Below, in pieces: positions 1 through 4,002 of a stretch of DNA of 5,308 nucleotides. The translations under genes and the position numbers were made by a program. The notes under the pieces were generated by a model that worked only from the letters and a program-made list of their open reading frames with translations, made no database searches and was not told the DNA's origin. The stretch is from Planctomycetota bacterium (GTDB lineage Bacteria > Planctomycetota > MHYJ01 > JACPRB01): assembly GCA_016200125.1 (NCBI GenBank), contig JACQFK010000458.1:1-5308 (forward strand), written 5' to 3'. Position 1 is the first letter of the stretch. Each line of letters begins with the position of its first letter.

Positions 1-549
1 AGGCGCGGCCGGCACCTTGCCCGCGGCCATGATCTCGACACTATACGACCCGCCATTATCTGCCCACTCATAACCATCAATGTCCACCAAAAAAAGCCGC
101 ACCGCACCCTTGGGAACGTAGAAAACTTGCGGTACTCCTGTACCTGTGCCTGTTAATCCGTCGCCGATGAAGAAGACCTGGCCCAGGCGAGGCCGGAATC
201 CGTGGCCCCGGAGCAGCAGCCACCAGCGCAGGGAAAGCAGGAAGAACGGGACGAGGAGCGCGGCCATCATCGCGAAGAAAAGGGGCTTGTTCGTATGGTC
301 GAACAGGGAGAGGAAGCCCTCCCGTCTGGCCGCCGAGGAGTGGAAGCTCTCGTGGCCGTCCGCCCAGACGACGTTCTGCCCCGGTCCCGAGAAGTGATAG
401 ACCCGCTTGATCTTGTCGAGGTCGTAGGACTTCCCGTCCACCAGCCAGTAGTCCTGCCAGCGGATCATCCGGACGACGACGATCACGGCGACCGCCGTGA
501 CGGCGATCCGGAGGAAATGGAGGATCCAGCGCTTCGCCCGCGGGCTCAT
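1..549 (-). CDS. N-terminal part of an LPG-synthase-type (UPF0104-like) integral membrane protein, continuing into a dissimilar PEP-CTERM-like segment; 3' end outside window
   Basis: The frame is open from an ATG at 549 to the window edge (183 codons, no stop seen). The start is well fixed: the frame upstream meets a TAA at 586-588 with no other start codon between. Residues 10-29 form a first membrane segment, 30-88 a polar loop with WADGHESFHS, and 89-113 a second hydrophobic stretch ending in the basic-aromatic motif LRWWLLLRGHG. That layout is typical of the lysylphosphatidylglycerol synthase membrane-domain family, flippase-like proteins that in this form usually lack the aminoacyl-transferase domain. 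In that family the next part should be a further membrane helix with a PG..GGD-type motif. Instead residues about 124-170 read as a soluble, glycine-rich beta segment (FFIGDGLTGTGTG, then FYVPKGAVRLFL, then DNGGSYSVEI), as in PEP-CTERM-type exported proteins. The membrane-protein call rests only on residues 1-123. No Shine-Dalgarno is obvious. Confidence 0.6.
   Translation of the reverse strand, partial: MSPRAKRWILHFLRIAVTAVAVIVVVRMIRWQDYWLVDGKSYDLDKIKRVYHFSGPGQNVVWADGHESFHSSAARREGFLSLFDHTNKPLFFAMMAALLVPFFLLSLRWWLLLRGHGFRPRLGQVFFIGDGLTGTGTGVPQVFYVPKGAVRLFLVDIDGYEWADNGGSYSVEIMAAGKVPAAP
41..183 (-). other. Compositionally distinct, PEP-CTERM-protein-like segment inside the left-edge reading frame
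   Basis: By direct count, 61-180 is about 52% GC, whereas the next 60 bases (181-240) are about 73% and the first 40 bases of the window are also about 73%. Codon choice changes with it: TTA, ACA, GGT, GTA, TTT, TTG, GAT, TAT and AAT appear here but are rare in the rest of the window. The encoded residues (about 123-170 of the frame) resemble the C-terminal region of PEP-CTERM exported proteins, where FFIGDGLTGTG is followed by a VP.GA.RLFL strand and a DN.GS.SV strand. The frame is kept across the change. LGQVFFIG could fit either family, so the join is probably within 163-183. It may be an assembly chimera, a real recombination or an in-frame insertion. The sequence alone does not decide. 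Confidence 0.55.
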
Positions 550-581
550 GCCGCGGGCCCCGTCGGGGGTTGGGCTCTTTT

Positions 582-609
582 GGATTTAGGATTTAGGATT
601 TCGGATTTC
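582..609. repeat. Four tandem GGATTT(A/C) heptamers
   Basis: Four perfect-register 7-base units occur back to back: GGATTTA at 582 and 589, then GGATTTC at 596 and 603. They are AT-rich and stand out in a GC-rich surround. They fill much of the 68-base gap between the DUF366 stop codon and the start of the membrane-protein gene. The rest of the gap (550-581) is G/C-rich and can form only a short 4-bp CCCC/GGGG hairpin near 558-568, without a T-tract, so I do not call a terminator or a promoter there. Intergenic heptamer microsatellites are known in other bacteria, such as the STRR repeats of cyanobacteria. What these do is unknown. Confidence 0.85.
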
Positions 610-617
610 ATCCCGGT

Positions 618-1163
618 TCAGGGCACCCCGCGCACCCGGGTGCGGGCGTCGTGGATGCCCTCGATCTGCGCGGCGTACTGGGCCAGCACGCGGCGCGCGA
701 GGTCGGCCGCATCCGCGCCCAGGTCCTTCAGCGCGCGCGTCTCCACGCCCACGTCGACGGCGCGCTCGATGTTGATGCCGAAGTGGATCTTGGACGAGAC
801 CGGCGTCAGCGTCGCGATTGAGATCGACAGCTTCCCCGTCCCGAGGAAGAGGTCGTCGCCCTGGCGCCGCACCTCCCCGCCGAGCTCGTCCCGCACGATC
901 GCCGCGAGCAGGCGCTGACGCAGCACCGTCTTCTCGAGATCCTGGTCGAAGTGCTCCGCGATGAAGTGGAGCATCAGGGGGCTCGCGATCCGCGACTTCG
1001 CGATCACGTCCTCGAGGTCCACCATGTTCGCGAAGGGGATGTCGCAGCCGCCCTGGAAGGCCACGATCGAGTCGCCCTGGACGCCGAAGGTCCGGTAAGC
1101 CCAGAGGGAGTGGATCTGCGTGCCGTCGTAGTCGAGGCGCCCCGGCGCGAGATGGGTCTTCAT
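618..1163 (-). CDS. DUF366 family protein (uncharacterised, cytoplasmic)
   Basis: A 181-residue protein that looks complete for the DUF366 family, whose function is not established. Recognisable features in order are the N-terminal DYDGTQIHSLWAYRTFG (residues 11-27), GDSIVAFQGGCDI (30-42), MVDLEDV (47-53), the acidic LHFIAEHFDQDLE stretch followed by LRQRLL (65-86), GDDLFLG (102-108), the core KLSISIATLTPVSSKIHFGINI (111-132, given here as two adjoining motifs KLSISIATLTPVSS and KIHFGINI) and a C-terminal ARTRVRGVP (173-181). There is no signal peptide or membrane segment, so it should be cytoplasmic. The ATG at 1163-1161 overlaps the TGA of the lipoprotein gene as ATGA, with GAGGCGG just upstream as a plausible ribosome-binding site, which indicates translational coupling. 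The family identification is from memory of conserved motifs; the role is unknown. Confidence 0.85.
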   Translation of the reverse strand: MKTHLAPGRLDYDGTQIHSLWAYRTFGVQGDSIVAFQGGCDIPFANMVDLEDVIAKSRIASPLMLHFIAEHFDQDLEKTVLRQRLLAAIVRDELGGEVRRQGDDLFLGTGKLSISIATLTPVSSKIHFGINIERAVDVGVETRALKDLGADAADLARRVLAQYAAQIEGIHDARTRVRGVP

Positions 1164-1711
1164 TTGACCGCCTCGGCCCAGGCCTCCTTGGTCTGCTTCA
1201 CGTCCTTGCGGCCGGTCCGCTCGCAGAGAAGCCGGTGGGCGAGGTACGACACGCTCGGTTCCTTGTCCGCCACCGCGTCGACGAGCGTCCGCAGCGACTC
1301 GGGCCGGGAGGGGAACTGGCTCAGGGAGCGGAGGGCCGAGCGGCGGACGCCGGGTTCCGGATCCTTCGCCGTTTCCACGAGCCCGGGGATCCCCTCCTCG
1401 CCGTGAATGGTCGCGATCGCCTCGCAGGCCGCCTGGCGGACCAGCGGATGCTTGTGCTTGAGCTTGGGGACGAAATGCTGGATGAACTCGGGACGGCCCT
1501 GGCCGGCCAGGATCTCGATGGCGCCGGTGACCACGAGATAGTGGGGATCCTCCAGGAAGCCCACGAGCTGCGTCATCGCGGCCGCGTCTGTGCGGCCCAC
1601 GAGCTCCCGCTCCCCCAGGAAGCGCTCGTAGGGGTCCTGGCTCTTGACGTTGGCCTCCGGGCCTCCGCAGGCCGCCAGAAGCAGCAGGGAGGACCAGAAA
1701 AGTGAGCGCAT
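1160..1711 (-). CDS. HEAT-repeat lipoprotein
   Basis: A 183-residue protein beginning with a classic lipoprotein signal: positive Arg2, hydrophobic residues 4-14, and the lipobox LAAC with Cys15 as the acylated residue, followed by GG. It should be exported, lipidated and anchored in the membrane, with Gly16 and Gly17 rather than an Asp after the Cys. Residues about 41-165 form roughly four alpha-helical HEAT-type repeats, each with a helix pair and an aspartate/proline turn (LEDPHYLVV, HKHPLVRQAA, KDPEPGVRRSAL, DKEPSVSYLAHRLL). The C-terminus (ERTGRKDVKQTKEAWAEAVK) resembles the short tail after the last repeat of many planctomycete HEAT proteins. HEAT domains bind proteins, and no catalytic motif is visible, so a scaffold or adaptor role is an inference. 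It is the first gene of a two-gene unit with its own promoter and overlaps the DUF366 gene by four bases. The ATG lacks a Shine-Dalgarno sequence. Confidence 0.85.
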   Translation of the reverse strand: MRSLFWSSLLLLAACGGPEANVKSQDPYERFLGERELVGRTDAAAMTQLVGFLEDPHYLVVTGAIEILAGQGRPEFIQHFVPKLKHKHPLVRQAACEAIATIHGEEGIPGLVETAKDPEPGVRRSALRSLSQFPSRPESLRTLVDAVADKEPSVSYLAHRLLCERTGRKDVKQTKEAWAEAVK

Positions 1712-1721
1712 GTTGGGCGGT

Positions 1722-1749
1722 ATTATAGGGGCCTCAGGTCGTTTTACAA
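1722..1749 (-). promoter_or_regulatory. Sigma70-type promoter for the HEAT lipoprotein/DUF366 unit
   Basis: On the minus strand a perfect -10 box TATAAT (1727-1722) is preceded, after 16 bases, by TTGTAA (1749-1744), which matches the -35 consensus at four of six positions. The -10 box ends only 10 bases before the ATG at 1711, so a start about 7 bases past the box would leave a leader of roughly 4 bases. The AT-rich box is conspicuous in this GC-rich gap. Confidence 0.65.
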
Positions 1750-1757
1750 CAGACCTG
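1735..1757. repeat. Inverted repeat CAGGTC-N11-GACCTG around the -35 region
   Basis: CAGGTC (1735-1740) and GACCTG (1752-1757) are perfect inverted copies separated by 11 bases, and the proposed -35 box lies wholly in the spacer. It sits just after the amidase stop codon. It could be an operator bound by a dimeric repressor or a weak 3' hairpin of the amidase transcript. The loop is A/T-rich but no U-run follows the second arm on the minus strand, so an intrinsic terminator is less convincing. Confidence 0.45.
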
Positions 1758-1759
1758 TG

Positions 1760-2704
1760 TCAGCGGAGATGCTTCCCCGCCCAGTCCTTGACGGCCTCCG
1801 CGATCGCCGCCGCAAGCTCGCGCTGCCGCGACGGCTGTCCCAACTGCCGCTCGACGGCCGGGTTGGAGATGAACTCCAGCTCCACGAGCGCCGCGGGGCA
1901 GGAGGTCCCCTTCAGGACGCGGAGATTGTGGTCGTCCTTGATGCCGCGGTCCTGGTTGGCCCCCCAGACATTGCCCAGCTCGCCGCGGAGCAGGTCCGCG
2001 AGGTCGCGGCTCCGCTGGTTGCGCACGCCGCCGCAGCGCGGGACCCAGACTTCGAAGCCGCGCGGCCCGGGCGTAGCCACGTAGTTCGTGTGGATCGACA
2101 GGAAGAGGTCCGGCTTGGCGGCGTTGACGATGTCCACGCGCGCGTCGAGATCCTCGTCGACGTGGCTGTCGAAGTGGCCGTCCTGGGTGCGCGTCATCAC
2201 CACGCGGGCGCCCAGGGACTCCAGGATCCGCTGGAGGTTCAGAGACACGCCGAGGTTGATGTCCTTCTCCATCAGCCCGGTGAGCCCCTTGCCCCCGGTG
2301 TGCATGCCGCCGTGGCCGGGATCGATGGCGATCTTCACGCCCGCCAGGAGGCGGGACCGGGGCTCCTCCTTCGCCGGAGGTGCCGAGGGCGGCTTCGGAG
2401 CGGTCTCCTTCGCGATGACGGGGGCCGGCCTCTTCAGGGGCGACGACTCGACGAAGCGCGCGAGCTCCGGCGGCAGCTTCACGCGGCCGCCCTCGACCGT
2501 CGCCGGCATGCTCAGCGGCAGCGGGCTGCCGTTGACGAGCGCTGAATAGAACCCGGGGGCGAAGACGATCGTGGCGCTGCCGCAGCGCAGGGTGTGGCAC
2601 CCGGTGGCCGCCTCGCAGGACCACTGGAAGTCGTGCCGGCGGGCGAGTTCGTCGAGATCGGCGATGCCCGTGAAAAACAGCAGAGACAGCGCGAGTGTGC
2701 TCAC
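1760..2704 (-). CDS. N-acetylmuramoyl-L-alanine amidase (Amidase_3 family) with N-terminal stalk-like domain
   Basis: A 314-residue exported enzyme that should cleave the amide bond between N-acetylmuramic acid and L-alanine in peptidoglycan. Residues 1-15 act as a short signal peptide. Residues about 25-86 form a small beta domain with three cysteines (30, 37, 41) and a copper-amine-oxidase-N-like pattern (SALVNGSPLPLSMPATV, then GRVKLPPELARFV). A proline/alanine/lysine-rich linker spans 91-116. The catalytic domain spans about 122-312, with the zinc ligands and catalytic residue of the family in place: His131 in IDPGHGG, Glu146 in MEKDIN, His205 in LSIHTN and Glu275 in LVELEFISN. All expected active-site residues are present, so it should be active. 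The start is a GTG at 2704 with a purine-rich ribosome-binding tract upstream. It follows the secreted-protein gene after 31 bases with no promoter visible, so the two are probably cotranscribed. The specific ami symbol cannot be assigned. Confidence 0.9.
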   Translation of the reverse strand: MSTLALSLLFFTGIADLDELARRHDFQWSCEAATGCHTLRCGSATIVFAPGFYSALVNGSPLPLSMPATVEGGRVKLPPELARFVESSPLKRPAPVIAKETAPKPPSAPPAKEEPRSRLLAGVKIAIDPGHGGMHTGGKGLTGLMEKDINLGVSLNLQRILESLGARVVMTRTQDGHFDSHVDEDLDARVDIVNAAKPDLFLSIHTNYVATPGPRGFEVWVPRCGGVRNQRSRDLADLLRGELGNVWGANQDRGIKDDHNLRVLKGTSCPAALVELEFISNPAVERQLGQPSRQRELAAAIAEAVKDWAGKHLR

Positions 2705-2722
2705 GTCCCCCCCTCTCTCTCA
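2705..2722 (-). promoter_or_regulatory. Ribosome-binding tract of the amidase, made of GA repeats and a G7 run
   Basis: On the minus strand the GTG start is preceded by four GA repeats, then seven G in a row (2713-2707), then AC. The AGAGGGG part supplies a Shine-Dalgarno-like purine stretch at a usable distance. This supports the GTG at 2704 as the real start. The homopolymer and dinucleotide repeats make the spacing potentially slippage-prone. Confidence 0.6.
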
Positions 2723-2735
2723 ACCGCCTGGCGGA

Positions 2736-3929
2736 CTACTTCTGCGCTTCTTCCTTGGTCGACTCCCGGATCGACAGGATCTCCCGGTGGCCTCCCACGC
2801 GGATCACCCATCGGTCGGGACCGTAGAAACAGGTCACGTTCTTGCGGCGTCCCACGTAGCATTGGACCAGCACGCAGTTTCGGGTGCGGCCGTCGACCTC
2901 CAGGGTCTCGGGGCCTCCCACGTCGACAAGCTCGACCTTCCACTCCTCGGAGTAGGGCGACAGCGACTTGAGGAGATAGCTCCCCTTCCCGGCCGCGACC
3001 AGCACGGCGCGCATGGTCTCGCCGACGTCGGTGAGGAGCACCCCCTCTTCGACGGGGACGGTCCGCTCCTCCTTGACGCCGTTGAGGTCCCGCGACATCT
3101 TCGCCTGCCCCGACTGGATCATCGCCGTGGCGCGGAAGACCCACTTCTGCTTGGGATTGACCTTGGTCTCCTCGGTCTCGACCTTCTGCACCCGGCCGTC
3201 CGGCGAGTAGGAGCCGCGGACGCTGGTGCTGTCCGTGTTGCCGTCGCCGAAGTCGAGGCGGGTGTCGGACTCGAACGAATACATCCCCTCGGACTCCGTC
3301 ATCTTGAAGCGCGTGTGGCCGACCTTCCGGGCCGGAACGTGGACGGCGTACCAGCGTTCGCCCAGGAGGGCCGGATCGATCTTGGCGGCCTTGATCAGCG
3401 CCGTCGTGCGGGCGTCGGAGAGCTTCTCGTCCTCCGAGAGCGGGAGGGGGACGATCTCGAAGGTGGCGACCGAGGCCTCGATGAGCGGCCGGATCTTGTC
3501 CGTCCGGTCCTGGGGGAAGGCGGCGTCGAGCAGGAAGTACTCGAGATTGGTGCGGTGGATGACGGTTTTGAGCTGGACGATGTCGTTGACCACAAACATG
3601 AGGCGGTAGGCCTTCTTCCCCGCGACGGTCAGGTCCTTCTCTTCCAGGATCTTGGAGCCGGGGTAACGGTCCTGGATGCTGTCCTTCGCCTGCCGTTTCC
3701 AGTTCTCGATCGGAGTCGGATTCCCGCTGTAGAGATGGGTGAGCATCAGCTCCGCGGGCGTCTTGAGTTCGCCCGGCTCGGTGAATTTGGCGACCGTCGG
3801 CCCCGACCCGATGTGGCGCACCCATCCCGCGGGCGGACGGAAGGCGAACTCATGGTCGGGTGAGACGACGCGAGAGCCGAGCTCTTGCGGCGACAGTGCC
3901 AGAAGGACGATCCCCCAAGCTCTCCACAT
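2736..3929 (-). CDS. Secreted two-domain protein of unknown function with PsbP/DUF1795-like N-terminal region
   Basis: A 397-residue protein read from the ATG at 3929. Residues 1-13 (MWRAWGIVLLALS) form a short, Trp-containing signal peptide or N-terminal anchor. Residues about 25-160 begin with HEFAFRPPAGW and end with SVATFEIVPLP, a pattern seen in PsbP-like or DUF1795-like modules: an exported alpha/beta fold opening with an F.F.PP.GW strand. A charged linker (about 160-180) leads to a beta-rich second half from GERWYAVHVPARKVGHTRFKM onward, rich in alternating strands, with cysteines in CVLVQCYV and TCFYG. I do not recognise this half and see no catalytic motif. The frame stays open to a TTG at 3968, but that TTG is part of the promoter's -35 box, so the ATG is preferred. 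The gene stands between the A2M-like gene and the amidase and is probably cotranscribed with the amidase, which suggests an envelope role. No function is assigned. Confidence 0.75.
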   Translation of the reverse strand: MWRAWGIVLLALSPQELGSRVVSPDHEFAFRPPAGWVRHIGSGPTVAKFTEPGELKTPAELMLTHLYSGNPTPIENWKRQAKDSIQDRYPGSKILEEKDLTVAGKKAYRLMFVVNDIVQLKTVIHRTNLEYFLLDAAFPQDRTDKIRPLIEASVATFEIVPLPLSEDEKLSDARTTALIKAAKIDPALLGERWYAVHVPARKVGHTRFKMTESEGMYSFESDTRLDFGDGNTDSTSVRGSYSPDGRVQKVETEETKVNPKQKWVFRATAMIQSGQAKMSRDLNGVKEERTVPVEEGVLLTDVGETMRAVLVAAGKGSYLLKSLSPYSEEWKVELVDVGGPETLEVDGRTRNCVLVQCYVGRRKNVTCFYGPDRWVIRVGGHREILSIRESTKEEAQK

Positions 3930-3939
3930 AAGTACCCAT

Positions 3940-3968
3940 ATTATGTACGACCCGGAGGCGATTGTCAA
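3940..3968 (-). promoter_or_regulatory. Near-consensus sigma70-type promoter for the secreted protein and amidase genes
   Basis: On the minus strand a perfect -35 box TTGACA (3968-3963) is followed after exactly 17 bases by CATAAT (3945-3940), which matches the -10 consensus at five of six positions. The -10 box ends 10 bases before the ATG at 3929, predicting transcription start near 3933 and a leader of about 4 bases. There is no Shine-Dalgarno in front of the ATG. The site lies in an AT-rich gap in otherwise GC-rich sequence. Confidence 0.75.
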
Positions 3969-3971
3969 ACG

Positions 3972-4002
3972 CGCGAGAAATCAATCTGGACGTTTTCTCG
4001 CG
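3972..4002 (-). terminator. Hairpin directly after the A2M-like gene; possible weak terminator
   Basis: CGCGAGAAA (3972-3980) and TTTCTCGCG (3994-4002) form a perfect 9-bp inverted repeat with a 13-base loop. The first arm on the minus strand starts at the base after the TAA stop codon of the A2M-like gene. No U-run follows the second arm (CGTTTGACA comes next), so it is not a textbook intrinsic terminator. It may act as a 3' stabilising hairpin or block read-through into the promoter only three bases further on. Confidence 0.5.

Noticed and set aside
558..569. CCCC/GGGG hairpin as a terminator after the DUF366 gene
   Set aside because: The stem is only 4 bp and no T-run follows on the minus strand.
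582..609. Telomere-like repeat (plant type TTTAGGG)
   Set aside because: The unit is TTTAGGA or TTTCGGA, only four copies are present, and they lie between bacterial genes.
202..918. 238-codon plus-strand frame spanning the left-edge gene and DUF366
   Set aside because: It crosses two minus-strand genes and the heptamer repeat, with low-complexity charged sequence. It is a GC-driven artefact.
1757..2545. 262-codon plus-strand frame opposite the amidase
   Set aside because: Antisense shadow of a gene with intact catalytic motifs. No start signal or homology pattern is seen.
1734..2723. 329-codon minus-strand frame overlapping the amidase
   Set aside because: It is a different frame across the amidase gene, very arginine/proline-rich, with none of the amidase motifs. 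The frame from 2704 carries all four active-site residues.
2724..2734. CCGCC-T-GGCGG palindrome between the secreted-protein and amidase genes
   Set aside because: A 5-bp stem with a single-base loop cannot fold well as drawn and has no T-run, so it does not separate the two genes as a terminator.
2701..3825. 374-codon minus-strand frame over the secreted-protein gene
   Set aside because: Arg/Gly/Pro-rich shadow frame. The frame from 3929 has a signal peptide and ordered domain pattern.
2571..3863. Long open frame of 430 codons on the plus strand
   Set aside because: It is antisense to the secreted-protein and amidase genes, lacks any family motif, and is explained by the high third-position GC of the minus-strand genes.
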